Below are positions 8,326 to 18,435 of a DNA stretch of 64,000 nt, in pieces (position 1 is the first letter of the stretch; every line of letters starts with the position of its first letter). This DNA is from CAIKLP01 sp965279595 (GTDB taxonomy: Bacteria > Bacteroidota > Bacteroidia > Sphingobacteriales > Sphingobacteriaceae): NCBI GenBank assembly GCA_965279595.1, contig OZ257246.1, forward strand, positions 2,418,001 to 2,482,000, written 5' to 3'. Both the position numbers and the translations under genes were made by a program. The notes below the pieces were generated by a model. The model did not search any database, was not told where the DNA came from, and saw only the letters and a list, made by a program, of their open reading frames with translations.

Positions 8326-9419
8326 GCAACTCGATTATATATTTCTAATAATTTCAATTCTTCATTTTGCCAATTGAACTCTTCTTTGGCTAATAAGCAA
8401 TTCTCTTTTAATTTCTTATATAAGTGTTCATCATTCAATAATTTATTGATTGAATTTGCCAAGTTTACTGGTGATAAATCAGTCATTACCGCAACTTCAA
8501 ACTGTTCATTTATTTTCTGATATTCAGGAAAATTATTAGTTACAGAAGGAATTCCAGCATGTATATAATCGAAACATTTATTATTTAATGAGTAATAATA
8601 ACTTAACCCTAAATTTTGTGAAACATTTATACCTACATGTGCATTGCTTGTTATGGCATGTAGTTTATTGGGTTCTATAAAACCCATAAATTTCACTTTA
8701 CTTTTTACTTTAAAAGAAGAAGCCAAATGTCTTAATTCTTCGCTTAAATCACCCTCTCCTACTAAAAATAGCCTACAATCAACCCATTGCATTGCTTCAA
8801 TTAATGCTTCTAATCCACGACCTGTGTTTAAAGCGCCTTGGTAAATAATATAACGTTCATGCTCATCATTATATTTATATAATACTTGACTATCACTATT
8901 TAGAATTGGAACATTTCTAATAATATCGAAATTGGTTTTGTATTTTTCTTCGAATAAGTCGGCGATGCTTTCACTTACTGTATAACAATGCTTTAATCGA
9001 GGAATCATGAACCTTTCAATAGTTTCCCATATTTTCTTAGTGAATGGCCTATGTAGGATTTCTGGTACCTCAGTGAAATATTCATGCGCATCATAAATAC
9101 AACTCTTTCTTTTTAATTTGGAAACCAAATAACAAGGTAAAATAGTATCTAAATCATTGGCATTTACCATGTCAAATGAATGAAACAATAAATAAAAGAA
9201 TAATCGAATATTATATTCTATATAAAACAGTTTACCATTTTCAAAATAACAATTGATTCTTTTTTGCTGATAATTGGTTTCTTTTAAAGGAATAGAAAAG
9301 TTTCTCTTTCTACCTACTAATACTACTTGATAACCGGCTTTTGCAAGTGTTGTGGAAACACGATGCATTCTTTGATCATAAGAAAGATCATTGGTTACAG
9401 TAAGTATTATTTTTTTCAA
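8322..9419 (-). CDS. family 4-type (GT-B) glycosyltransferase
   Basis: A 365-residue GT-B enzyme. The N-terminal acceptor domain opens with KKIILTVTNDLSYDQRMHR, with NANDLDTILP and the YDAHEYFTE motif around residue 120. The C-terminal nucleotide-sugar domain contains LVGEGDLSEELR, VKFMGFIEPNKL and a Glu-rich site near GLSYYYSLNNK. These features fit retaining GT4/GT1-type transferases acting in exopolysaccharide or LPS assembly. It begins 2 nt after recQ stops, so both are likely on one transcript, and it converges with the GT2 gene (4-nt overlap). Confidence 0.85.
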   Translation of the reverse strand: MKKIILTVTNDLSYDQRMHRVSTTLAKAGYQVVLVGRKRNFSIPLKETNYQQKRINCYFENGKLFYIEYNIRLFFYLLFHSFDMVNANDLDTILPCYLVSKLKRKSCIYDAHEYFTEVPEILHRPFTKKIWETIERFMIPRLKHCYTVSESIADLFEEKYKTNFDIIRNVPILNSDSQVLYKYNDEHERYIIYQGALNTGRGLEALIEAMQWVDCRLFLVGEGDLSEELRHLASSFKVKSKVKFMGFIEPNKLHAITSNAHVGINVSQNLGLSYYYSLNNKCFDYIHAGIPSVTNNFPEYQKINEQFEVAVMTDLSPVNLANSINKLLNDEHLYKKLKENCLLAKEEFNWQNEELKLLEIYNRVA

Positions 9420-9421
9420 CT

Positions 9422-11332
9422 CTATTTAGGTTTGGTTTTGCTTATAATAACTTCGTTTTTGTCATTAAATTGTATTAATCCTTCTTCAACATAAATTTGG
9501 ATTGATTCTAAAACCAATTTTTCTGGCAAATCCTTTATTTTTGACAACAAGGCGGGCAAATATAAGGGTTCATTTTTTAGAATCATTGAAATTCTCTCAA
9601 AAAGGGCATTCTCTTTCTTGAAATTTGCCAATTCAGCCCTACAAACATCACAATGGCCACATTTTTCAGCATTGTCTTCTCCAAAATATTGTCGTAATTG
9701 TATGGAACGACAAGTTTTCTTTTTAATAAAATCAATCATTGAATTGATTTTATTTGTAACATTTGCTAGCCTAGATTGATAATAGGTTGGATCGATATAT
9801 AAGTTTGACTGTGGTAACCTATTGGTAATGAATTGAATAGATGGCTTGCTGGATTTTGGAACATAATCAATAATTTGATAATCAACTAGTTGTAATAACA
9901 TTTGAATTAATTCACTGGTATTCAATCCAACTCTTTTAGCTAAATCATTTTCATGTATTGGAATATAATTCTCAAACAACCCAGAATAAGATCTTAAAAT
10001 TATCTTTAATAAAGGTTCAAATTTTGGATGGTTCTCTTGAAAATGAAGTAGCTCAGTTTGAGAAATTCTAATATTTATTTTTGAAGGTTGAAAAAGATTA
10101 TCACTCAAAATAAAATATTTCTCACGTTGTAAGAAATTGAAAGAATGAGATAATTTTATTACAGAGAAATTTGTTTTCTTTATAAACTCATCGATATCAA
10201 ATTCGAATTGTTGGTTAATTCCAGCCCCATATGCCAACTGAAAATGATTCATAATTAAATCATAGACCTGTTTAATTTCCATTAAAGTAGGGTACTCTGA
10301 TAAATATTTTCTTTTCAATTCTGAAATATCCATTTCAGTGAATAATAAAATTGCAAAAGACCTTTTTTCATCCCTGCCTGCTCTTCCAGCCTCTTGATAA
10401 TATGCTTCTAAACTATCTGGCAAGTCAAAATGAATTACAACTCTAACATCTGCCTTATCTATTCCCATGCCAAAAGCATTGGTTGAAACCATTACTCTAG
10501 TTGTACCATTCATCCAAAGATCTTGTTTTTCAGACCGTAAATTCGCATCTAATCCTGCATGATAGTAATCTGCTGAAATTTGATTTACATTGAGCCAATC
10601 AGAAATCTCTTTGGTTTGTTTTCTGTTTCTTACATATACGACAGCAGTACCAGGTGTTTTATTTAAAATACTTAATGTTCGATTGTATTTACTGTCTTCT
10701 TCAAGAATTAAATATTCAAGATTCTTTCTTTCAAAGCTCTTTTTGAATATTGCTTCGTTATGAAATTGCAATTTTTCTACAATATCCAATTGTACTTCAG
10801 GAGTTGCACTTGCAGTAAGGGCAATGATTTTAACTGCAGGTAATAGTTCTCTTAATTGGACAATATTTAAATATGAAGGACGAAAGTCATAACCCCATTG
10901 TGAGATACAATGTGCTTCATCAACAGCGATTAAGTTGACTTTCATTTTCTTCACTCTTTCTTGAAAGAGTTCATTCGCTATTCTTTCAGGAGAAATAAAA
11001 AGGAATTTAATATCAGAGTAAATACAATTATCTAAAGTAATGTCTATTTCTCTATGACTCATACCAGAAACAATAGAAACAGCTTTAATTCCTTTATTAT
11101 TTAGCGTTTCAACTTGATCTTTGATTAATGCAATTAATGGTGATATAACCAATGTAATTCCTGGTAATGCTAAACCTGGAATTTGAAAACAAATTGATTT
11201 ACCACCCCCAGTTGGCAATAAGGCTAAAGTATCTCGCTTAGCAATTACTGATTCTATAATATCCTTTTGAAGTGACCTAAAATTTTTATGCCCCCAATAT
11301 TGAAATAATAAATTTTCTAGCTGATTATTCAA
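9422..11332 (-). CDS. recQ: RecQ-family ATP-dependent DNA helicase
   Basis: A 3'-5' DNA helicase used in recombination and fork repair. The 636 residues carry Walker A TGGGKS (41-46), DEAH box (138-141) with CISQWGYDFRPSY after it, and helicase motifs V and VI (STNAFGMGIDKADVR, YYQEAGRAGRD). Unlike E. coli RecQ, about 160 residues with a winged-helix look separate the helicase core from the zinc site, whose ligands are C541, C558, C561 and C564. No HRDC domain follows. The best start is TTG at 11332; an in-frame stop lies upstream at 11351-11353 and there is no ATG in between. A near-consensus -7 box (AATCTTTG) lies at 11342-11349. Confidence 0.9.
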   Translation of the reverse strand: MNNQLENLLFQYWGHKNFRSLQKDIIESVIAKRDTLALLPTGGGKSICFQIPGLALPGITLVISPLIALIKDQVETLNNKGIKAVSIVSGMSHREIDITLDNCIYSDIKFLFISPERIANELFQERVKKMKVNLIAVDEAHCISQWGYDFRPSYLNIVQLRELLPAVKIIALTASATPEVQLDIVEKLQFHNEAIFKKSFERKNLEYLILEEDSKYNRTLSILNKTPGTAVVYVRNRKQTKEISDWLNVNQISADYYHAGLDANLRSEKQDLWMNGTTRVMVSTNAFGMGIDKADVRVVIHFDLPDSLEAYYQEAGRAGRDEKRSFAILLFTEMDISELKRKYLSEYPTLMEIKQVYDLIMNHFQLAYGAGINQQFEFDIDEFIKKTNFSVIKLSHSFNFLQREKYFILSDNLFQPSKINIRISQTELLHFQENHPKFEPLLKIILRSYSGLFENYIPIHENDLAKRVGLNTSELIQMLLQLVDYQIIDYVPKSSKPSIQFITNRLPQSNLYIDPTYYQSRLANVTNKINSMIDFIKKKTCRSIQLRQYFGEDNAEKCGHCDVCRAELANFKKENALFERISMILKNEPLYLPALLSKIKDLPEKLVLESIQIYVEEGLIQFNDKNEVIISKTKPK

Positions 11333-11397
11333 AATAAAACCAAAGATTTTTCATGCGATAATACACATTCAAAGCCACAAATTTGTATATTGCTAGT

Positions 11398-12363
11398 ATG
11401 AATTTTCTTCAAATTTTCAGTAAATCATTAGGCAAAGACAATTCACTTAAACAAAAGCGGATTAGAAGGATTATTATAAAAAGATTCTTTTTAAACAATC
11501 TACTTACAATTGCTGGTGCTATTTCTGCAATGATTGGCTTAACAGGATTTCTAATCCCAAACCATTTTATTGATGGTGGAGTAACTGGGATATCTATGTT
11601 AGCAGCTTCTTTTTTTAATATTCCTTTATCTTATTTGATAATTGGTATCAATTTACCTTTTATTTTTATTGGGTATAGAATATTAGGTTTCAACTTTGCA
11701 GTAAAAACAATAATTGCAATTTTACTTTTAGCAATTTTTGTATTTTTTTCTCCATTACAAACAATAACAAGCGATAAAATTTTAGCTTCCTTATTTGGCG
11801 GATTTTTTCTTGGATTAGGGATTGGTTTGTGTATTAGAGGAGGTTCAGTAATTGACGGAACAGAAGTAGTTTCCTTAGCCATAAGCAGGAAAACCAATCT
11901 TTCAATAGGTGATATTATACTAATTATCAACCTTTTTATTTTTGGTGCAGCAGCAATTTTAATGAATATTGAAACCGCTCTTTATTCAGTTTTGACCTAT
12001 CTTTCAGCATCAAAAACAGTTGATTTTGTGATAACAGGTATTGAAGAATATACTGGTGTAACCATTATATCTATTAGAAGTGATGATATTAGAATGATGA
12101 TCATAGAAACCATGGGGCGTGGAGTAACGATTTATGAAGGGAAAAGAGGTTTTGGTAAACGTGGTCATCAATTAGAAAAGCATGATATAGTTTATACGGT
12201 GATTACTAGGTTGGAAATTTCGAAATTGAAAATAGAGATTGAGAAAATAGACCCATCTGCATTCGTGGTTATGCATAGTGTAAATGACACAAAAGGTGGC
12301 ATGATCAAGAAGCGTCCACTGCAAAATTTTCATACCTTTGCGAAACCAAAATCAAAAGAATGA
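11398..12363 (+). CDS. YitT-family membrane protein (DUF161 plus DUF2179)
   Basis: A 321-residue protein with five to six transmembrane segments in the first 200 residues (DUF161-type, GLTGFLIPNHFIDGGVTGISM, GGFFLGLGIGLCIRGGSVIDGTE) and a soluble C-terminal DUF2179 domain (TGVTIISIRSDDIR, RGVTIYEGKRGFG). The family is widespread and its molecular function is still unclear. I chose the ATG at 11398 rather than upstream non-ATG codons. It heads a seven-gene run; its stop overlaps the purB start by 4 nt (ATGA at 12360-12363). Divergent from recQ, with about 65 nt shared upstream sequence. Confidence 0.85.
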   Translation: MNFLQIFSKSLGKDNSLKQKRIRRIIIKRFFLNNLLTIAGAISAMIGLTGFLIPNHFIDGGVTGISMLAASFFNIPLSYLIIGINLPFIFIGYRILGFNFAVKTIIAILLLAIFVFFSPLQTITSDKILASLFGGFFLGLGIGLCIRGGSVIDGTEVVSLAISRKTNLSIGDIILIINLFIFGAAAILMNIETALYSVLTYLSASKTVDFVITGIEEYTGVTIISIRSDDIRMMIIETMGRGVTIYEGKRGFGKRGHQLEKHDIVYTVITRLEISKLKIEIEKIDPSAFVVMHSVNDTKGGMIKKRPLQNFHTFAKPKSKE

Positions 12364-13703
12364 TCGTAACAACTTTAAATGCAATTTCACCTATTGACGG
12401 TAGATATAGAAAATCAACTCATGATTTAGCTTCGTTTTTCTCTGAATCAGCATTAATTGAATACAGAGTGATTGTAGAAGTGGAATACTTTATTGCTTTG
12501 TGTGACCTGAATTTAAAGGGTTTAGAGAATTTTGACAAAAGTAAATATGCAGAATTAAGAGAAATTTATGAACGTTTTTCTGATAAGGATGCTCAGAGAA
12601 TTAAAGAAATAGAGCAAGTAACGAATCATGATGTAAAAGCAGTTGAATATTTTTTAAAGGAGGCATTTGAAAGTAAAGGATTATCTGAATATGCTGAGTT
12701 TATTCATTTTGGATTAACTTCTCAAGATATCAACAATACAGCTATTCCATTGAGTTTTAAGCGAGCAATTGAAAAAATATATTTACCAGAAATTCATTTA
12801 TTAATTGAACAATTAAAAAAATTGGCAAATGACTGGCAAAATATTCCAATGCTGGCACATACACATGGACAACCCGCTTCTCCAACTAGACTAGGTAAAG
12901 AAATAAGTGTTTTTATAGAACGAATTGAATCACAATTAACACTTTTTAATCATATCCCCTTCTCTGCTAAATTTGGAGGAGCAACTGGTAATTTAAATGC
13001 ACATAAGGTTGCTTATCCTCAAACAGATTGGATTTTATTTGCTAATACATTTGTCAATAGTAATTTGGGATTGCAACGATCACAACATACCACGCAGATT
13101 GAACATTACGATAATTTTGCTGCACATTGTGATAATTTAAAAAGAATCAATACTATATTAATTGATTTATCAAGAGATATGTGGTCATACATTTCAATGA
13201 ATTATTTCAAACAGAAAATCAAAGCTGGTGAAGTTGGTTCTTCGGCTATGCCACATAAAGTAAATCCTATTGATTTTGAAAATGCAGAAGGTAACTTTGG
13301 AATTGCCAATGCATTGTATGAGCATTTCTCTGCAAAACTGCCATTGTCAAGATTACAACGAGATTTAACGGATTCAACTGTTTTTAGAAATATTGGAGTA
13401 CCATTATCGCATACTTTGATATCTTTTAAATCTCTTTCAAAAGGTTTAGATAAATTGGTGTTGAATGAAATAGAAATAGAAAAGGATTTGGAAAACAATT
13501 GGGCAGTAGTTGCAGAGGCAATTCAAACAGTTTTAAGGAGAGAGAAGTTTGAAAAACCTTATGAAGCACTAAAAGAATTGACAAGAAAAAATGAAAAAAT
13601 CACTCAGGAAAGCATTCATCAATTTATTGATTCATTAAATATTAGCAAAGAAATTAAAGAAGAACTTAAATCAATTAGTCCTCATAATTATACCGGTTAT
13701 TAA
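12360..13703 (+). CDS. purB: adenylosuccinate lyase
   Basis: Catalyses two steps of purine synthesis: release of fumarate from SAICAR and from adenylosuccinate. At 447 residues it is close to the E. coli-type enzyme (456). The opening NAISPIDGRYR, the catalytic His segment AHTHGQPASPT and the fumarase/aspartase signature SSAMPHKVNPIDFENAEGN are intact. Its start overlaps the yitT-like gene by 4 nt, and the S9 peptidase gene begins 2 nt after its stop, so translation is probably coupled in both directions. Confidence 0.97.
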   Translation: MIVTTLNAISPIDGRYRKSTHDLASFFSESALIEYRVIVEVEYFIALCDLNLKGLENFDKSKYAELREIYERFSDKDAQRIKEIEQVTNHDVKAVEYFLKEAFESKGLSEYAEFIHFGLTSQDINNTAIPLSFKRAIEKIYLPEIHLLIEQLKKLANDWQNIPMLAHTHGQPASPTRLGKEISVFIERIESQLTLFNHIPFSAKFGGATGNLNAHKVAYPQTDWILFANTFVNSNLGLQRSQHTTQIEHYDNFAAHCDNLKRINTILIDLSRDMWSYISMNYFKQKIKAGEVGSSAMPHKVNPIDFENAEGNFGIANALYEHFSAKLPLSRLQRDLTDSTVFRNIGVPLSHTLISFKSLSKGLDKLVLNEIEIEKDLENNWAVVAEAIQTVLRREKFEKPYEALKELTRKNEKITQESIHQFIDSLNISKEIKEELKSISPHNYTGY

Positions 13704-13705
13704 AT

Positions 13706-15838
13706 TTGAATTTAAAGCACTACCTCCTATTCATTTGTTTATTTGTTTTTTCTTCAACTTATTCACAAAAAGGGAAAAAGGCAATAAACTATCCAGTGCT
13801 TCCTGCATCTGACCATGTTGATTATTATTTTAATCAAGAAATTAAAGACCCATATCAATTTTTAGAAGAGAACAGATCAGAATTAACAAAAAACTGGTTA
13901 GCGCAAGAGCAAAAAATCCATTCACAATTTATTAATTCCTCAAAGCAATTATTTGAGATAGAAAAAAGAATTAATGATCGATCAAAAACCAATGAAATAA
14001 ATATTGTTAAACAAGGCAATTATTTTTTTCATTTTAATTTTAGCAATAAAGAATCATCGCCAAATTTATATATATCCAAAGGTATCAAAAAGGCTTCTCA
14101 TTTATTAATTGATCCTTCAAATTATGATGACAATATCCTAGATAAAACAAGTATTACAGGCTTTCAAATTTCAACTGACAATAGATTTTTAGCATTTTGT
14201 TTATCTAAATCAGGAAGTGAATGGAAAGAAATAAAAGTAATTAGTTTGCCTTATGGAAAGGAATTAAAAGATCAACTTTATTGGGTAAAACAAAATTCCA
14301 TTGCGTGGTTTCAAAATGGTTTTTATTATACTCGATTTGAACGACCTCCTATTGGTGAAGAAAAAATTGCTATTAATTTAAATTCTAGAATCTATTACCA
14401 TCGTTTAGGCACCTTACAAGAAGAAGATGAATTAATATTTGAACAGCCAGCTTTGCCTATGACATTACTGAATGTTCAATCAATTAATTCAGAAAAAGTA
14501 ATTATTTATGGGGTAACAAAAATTAACCAACAATATTTTAACACCATTTCAATTAATCAAAATGCTCATTCAATCAAAGATTTTAAAATAATTGCTCAAT
14601 CAGAATATAGCACGGGATATACTTTTGAAGCAATAGCAGAAACATCTGGAAAGCTATTAGTTTATAGCAATTATAAAAGTAAAGACAAAAGGCTAGTTTA
14701 TTTTGATTTAGGAAAGATTAATGAATATACTGAAATATTCAAAGAGAACGAAGATATATTAAGGGATGTATTGGTTGCTGATCAGAAAATAATTTGTTTG
14801 TATTCAAAAGATATGAACCAGTATATTTCAGTAAATAATTTCAACGGTAAAGAATTAACACGATACCCAATTACTGCTGGATCTGCTGTTTATCAATTAG
14901 AAGGAAATTTCAATGATAGTATTATTTATTTTTACAAGAATTCCTATTTTCTAACTCCTCAACTTGTTTCTATTGATTTAAGAAATTTGGAATTAATAGA
15001 AATCTATAAGAATAAAAAACAAACGGCTAAATTAATTAGTGAGCAAAAATTTTATAAATCATCTGATGGTACTTTAATTCCAATCACACTGGTACATCAA
15101 AAAGACTTAAATTTTAATGCAGATAATCCTACTATTTTATTAGGTTATGGTGGATTTGGAGTTCCAATTTTGCCTTTTTATGATGCAGGAATCTTATTTT
15201 TCATAGAAAATGGCGGTGTATTAGCTGTGCCTGGAATTAGAGGTGGCGGTGAATATGGAGAAAATTGGCATGAGCAAGGTAGGTTATTTAATAAGCAAAA
15301 TGCGATCAATGATTTTGTTTATGCAGGTAAATTTTTGATTAAAAACAGATATACTAATTCTTCCAAATTAATTGCAAGGGGAAGTTCTAATGGAGCTATG
15401 ATTGCAGCTGCAGCCATTAATCAAAATCCTGATTTATTTAAAGTTGGAATTTTAGAAATGGGTATTTATGACTTATTGAAATATCAAGAATACACAACAG
15501 GTTATTCGGCATCTAGTGAATATGGTACAAGTAATGACCCTCAAGAATTTAAATATTTATTAAGCTATTCGCCTTTACACAATATCCCTAATTCGTTCAA
15601 AAACCCAGCAATCTATATTATTACAGGTGACAATGATGAAAGGGTGCCTCCGCTTCACTCCTACAAGTATTGTGCTGCTTTACAAAATAAGAGTTTATTA
15701 GATGCACCCATAATTATGAATGTTCAAGAAAATGTTGGTCATTTGGGTGCACAATCATTTGAAGATTTGATTAGAAACGAAGCAAATATCTATAGTTTTA
15801 TTTTTGAAATTTTAGCTCTAAAAATAATTGTAAACTAA
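13706..15838 (+). CDS. S9-family prolyl oligopeptidase-like peptidase, exported
   Basis: A 710-residue serine peptidase with a signal peptide (LKHYLLFICLFVFSSTYSQ), so it acts in the periplasm or outside. An N-terminal S9 segment (DPYQFLEENRSE), a beta-propeller (about 100-440) and a C-terminal alpha/beta-hydrolase domain are present. The predicted triad is S561 (in RGSSNGAM), D644 (GDNDERVPP) and H679 (VGHLG), matching porcine POP spacing; the usual GGSNGG is slightly changed to GSSNGA. No ATG is available, and the TTG at 13706 lies 2 nt after the purB stop and gives a good signal peptide. Peptides with proline are the likely substrate. Confidence 0.9.
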   Translation: MNLKHYLLFICLFVFSSTYSQKGKKAINYPVLPASDHVDYYFNQEIKDPYQFLEENRSELTKNWLAQEQKIHSQFINSSKQLFEIEKRINDRSKTNEINIVKQGNYFFHFNFSNKESSPNLYISKGIKKASHLLIDPSNYDDNILDKTSITGFQISTDNRFLAFCLSKSGSEWKEIKVISLPYGKELKDQLYWVKQNSIAWFQNGFYYTRFERPPIGEEKIAINLNSRIYYHRLGTLQEEDELIFEQPALPMTLLNVQSINSEKVIIYGVTKINQQYFNTISINQNAHSIKDFKIIAQSEYSTGYTFEAIAETSGKLLVYSNYKSKDKRLVYFDLGKINEYTEIFKENEDILRDVLVADQKIICLYSKDMNQYISVNNFNGKELTRYPITAGSAVYQLEGNFNDSIIYFYKNSYFLTPQLVSIDLRNLELIEIYKNKKQTAKLISEQKFYKSSDGTLIPITLVHQKDLNFNADNPTILLGYGGFGVPILPFYDAGILFFIENGGVLAVPGIRGGGEYGENWHEQGRLFNKQNAINDFVYAGKFLIKNRYTNSSKLIARGSSNGAMIAAAAINQNPDLFKVGILEMGIYDLLKYQEYTTGYSASSEYGTSNDPQEFKYLLSYSPLHNIPNSFKNPAIYIITGDNDERVPPLHSYKYCAALQNKSLLDAPIIMNVQENVGHLGAQSFEDLIRNEANIYSFIFEILALKIIVN

Positions 15839-15845
15839 TCTAAAA

Positions 15846-16856
15846 ATGTTAAAAATAGCGTTTAGAAAAGTACTTTTATTAATTGTTCTATTTGGGATCT
15901 TAAAAGAATGTAAAGGCCAAAACAAAATTAACTTTAATATCAAATCAAGGTTTAATCATTCAAACAGAGATAGTGTTTTTGTTTTAAATTTAAGCGATTT
16001 AAGTTTAAACAAACTTCCTAGGGATGTTAAAAAGTACAAAAACCTTCAAACAATTATTTTAAGCAATAATTGTTTGAAAAAATTTCCAATTCAACTTAAA
16101 AAAAATAAAAATTTAAAGGAAGTAGTTTTAAATTTTAATGAAATTGAAAAAGTAAATTCAAAAATTAAAAAGTTAAAACACCTTGAAAAACTAAGCATTG
16201 CTAAAAATAAATTAAAAGAATTTCCTAATTCTATTTTGGAATTAGATAGTCTAAAGAATTTAAATTTAGCTTATAATTTAATTGATAGTATTCCATCAAA
16301 CATAAATAAGCTAACTAAATTAGAAGTAATTATACTTTACCATAATGAAATTAAAACAATACCTGAAAACTTCTATAAATTACAACAACTAAGAGAATTT
16401 GATTTTTATTATAATAAAATAAGTCATGTTTCTTCAAAAATATCTGGATTGAAATCTTTGAAAAAAATTTATTTATCATATAATGAAATCAAAAATTTAC
16501 CAGATGAAATATGCCAATTAAATAATTTGGAATTCTTGTATATTCAAAAGAATCAACTGAATTCCCTGCCCTATTGTTTTTCAAATTTACAATCCTTAAC
16601 AAGAATTGATATACAATCTAATCAATTTATAGCCTTTCCTGAATCATTGATTAAAATAACAACTCTTAATGAAATAGATATTTCGAATAACAACATATCT
16701 ATTTTACCAAATGAACTTTTGAATCTAAATAAATTAGATTTACTTATGATTCGGAACAATAAATTTTTATTTGAAGGTAATCATGTTTTAAAAAACAAGA
16801 AATTAATTGAACAGTTAATCCTAAATAAAGTAATAGTTAAATACTATGATGAATAA
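15846..16856 (+). CDS. exported leucine-rich-repeat protein
   Basis: A 336-residue protein: an N-terminal hydrophobic export signal (about residues 8-24, ending near CKGQ) and about eleven 23-residue leucine-rich repeats of the L-x-x-L-x-L-x-x-N-x-L/I-x-x-x-P type (for example LKNLNLAYNLIDSIPSNI). Such repeats fold into a solenoid for protein binding. It could be a periplasmic or surface protein; a Cys near the end of the signal hints at lipidation, but the lipobox is poor. The gene is very rich in Lys, Asn and Ile codons. Its 3' end overlaps the next gene by 11 nt. Confidence 0.8.
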   Translation: MLKIAFRKVLLLIVLFGILKECKGQNKINFNIKSRFNHSNRDSVFVLNLSDLSLNKLPRDVKKYKNLQTIILSNNCLKKFPIQLKKNKNLKEVVLNFNEIEKVNSKIKKLKHLEKLSIAKNKLKEFPNSILELDSLKNLNLAYNLIDSIPSNINKLTKLEVIILYHNEIKTIPENFYKLQQLREFDFYYNKISHVSSKISGLKSLKKIYLSYNEIKNLPDEICQLNNLEFLYIQKNQLNSLPYCFSNLQSLTRIDIQSNQFIAFPESLIKITTLNEIDISNNNISILPNELLNLNKLDLLMIRNNKFLFEGNHVLKNKKLIEQLILNKVIVKYYDE

Positions 16857-17559
16857 AACTGAGTATCTTTTTTATGGAACCATTTGGTCAATTTTTGATG
16901 ATTCAGAAACTGAATCAATTGTGGTAGCTATTAAATCTGCAAGTATAAAACAAACTCAGTTTTATTTAATTCAATTTGAATTGGGTAAATCTATTCAGTT
17001 ATTCCCTGACTTATCTGATTCTATGCTTTGGGATATTGAAAAATTCCATAATGGATGTCTATATTTCCATTCCTATCATTCTGATGTAAGTCCGAAACAC
17101 CAATACATTGTTGCATATGATGTAATTCAAAAGCAAATTTTCTGGCAATCTTACAATTTAACTTTTTATGATATCGTTAAAGAAGGAATAGTTGCATACA
17201 ATACTAAAATTGAACCTGTTAAAATTCAATATTTCGATTTTAAGACAGGAATTCCAAAAGATGTCAAATTAACTAGCAAACTAAATAACTATCATATCCA
17301 ATTTCCTGAAAGAAGTGTGGATTTGGCCCAATTATCTTTAAAAATTAGTAATGGGAAAAGTAATATTGAATCAATTATTAGCAATAACAATGAATTGGTT
17401 ATTTCCTTAAATAATGTAGAAATTGAAAGACTTAAAATTTCAGAATTAAATTCCAAATCAATTGAAAATGATTATTTTATGCTAATCCATAATTATTTAA
17501 TCATTCTAAAAAATAAAAATGAGCTAATTATCTATTCATTAAAAGAAGAAAAAAACTAA
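16846..17559 (+). CDS. DUF4905-like hypothetical protein
   Basis: A 237-residue protein without a signal peptide or membrane segment. The opening (WSIFDDSETESIVVAIKSA), the middle (YFHSYHSDVSPKHQYIVAYDV) and the regular short beta-strands recall DUF4905, a family I associate with Bacteroidota and which has no known function; the assignment is from memory of the pattern. A small beta-propeller is possible. Start codons at 16846 and 16849 (ATGATG) both lie inside the LRR gene, so expression is coupled to it. The LysM gene follows after 9 nt. Confidence 0.6.
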   Translation: MMNKTEYLFYGTIWSIFDDSETESIVVAIKSASIKQTQFYLIQFELGKSIQLFPDLSDSMLWDIEKFHNGCLYFHSYHSDVSPKHQYIVAYDVIQKQIFWQSYNLTFYDIVKEGIVAYNTKIEPVKIQYFDFKTGIPKDVKLTSKLNNYHIQFPERSVDLAQLSLKISNGKSNIESIISNNNELVISLNNVEIERLKISELNSKSIENDYFMLIHNYLIILKNKNELIIYSLKEEKN

Positions 17560-17568
17560 GTTTGTAGC

Positions 17569-18435
17569 ATGAGAGGAATTATTTTAAGTCTGCTTTTATC
17601 TATTCAATATTCAATTTCAATGGCAAGTGTTGATTCTATTGGTATTGAAAAGGTGGGCATTCAAAATTACATCCTTCATAAAGTAGAAAAAAGTGAAGGT
17701 TTATATGGTATAGCAAGGAAGTACAAAACAACTGTTTCTGCAATTCAAGTAGCTAATTCGCTTGAAACTACTGTTTTAGAATTGAATCAAATACTTAAAG
17801 TACCAACTAATAGTAAAGTAACTATTTCAGCAACTACTAAAGTTGGTCCTGCAATAGCTAAAAAGAATAGCCAGGTACAAACTCATTTTGTAAGAAAAGG
17901 TGAAACACTTTTTTTAATTGCAAAAAAATATCAAGTAGAAGTAGATCAAATAATGGGTTGGAATGATTTATCAACTAAAAATTTACGAATCGGTCAAAAA
18001 TTAATTGTGAGCCCAGTAGGTAGAATTGTTGAAATACAGGACATTCAAGAGCCTAAGGACATAACAGAAGAAGAGAAAAATAAAGTAATTGAAGGCAAAA
18101 GTGGTACAGCAACTTCGTCAGTTCAAACTCGACCTAATAGTTATTTAAATAGTACTGATTTTTCTGAAAATGGCATTGCAGGATGGATTAACGACAAAAC
18201 TATCAACCCAAAGAAAAGTATTGCGCTGCACAAAACTGCCCCAATTGGTACTATTATCAGAGTAACCAATTCATTAAATAACAAGAGTGTTTATGTAAAA
18301 GTGATTGGGGTATTACCTGCTACAGGAGACAATGAGAATTTATGCATTGTATTATCTAGAGCTGCAGCAACAATGTTAGATGTGAAAGAGCCCAAATTCA
18401 GAGTTCAATTAAATTACGCAATTCCAAAAGAATGA
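17569..18435 (+). CDS. LysM-repeat protein with C-terminal DPBB/RlpA-like domain
   Basis: A 288-residue exported protein with an N-terminal signal peptide (MRGIILSLLLSIQYSISMAS). Two LysM peptidoglycan-binding motifs follow, at about 31-75 (HKVEKSEGLYGIARKYKTT) and 104-145 (HFVRKGETLFLIAKKY), then a Ser/Thr-rich linker and a C-terminal double-psi beta-barrel-like domain (HKTAPIGTIIRVTNSLNNKS). It probably binds the cell wall; a lytic role as in RlpA is possible, but I cannot identify catalytic residues. It sits between the DUF4905-like gene (9 nt) and udk (4-nt ATGA overlap). Confidence 0.85.
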   Translation: MRGIILSLLLSIQYSISMASVDSIGIEKVGIQNYILHKVEKSEGLYGIARKYKTTVSAIQVANSLETTVLELNQILKVPTNSKVTISATTKVGPAIAKKNSQVQTHFVRKGETLFLIAKKYQVEVDQIMGWNDLSTKNLRIGQKLIVSPVGRIVEIQDIQEPKDITEEEKNKVIEGKSGTATSSVQTRPNSYLNSTDFSENGIAGWINDKTINPKKSIALHKTAPIGTIIRVTNSLNNKSVYVKVIGVLPATGDNENLCIVLSRAAATMLDVKEPKFRVQLNYAIPKE

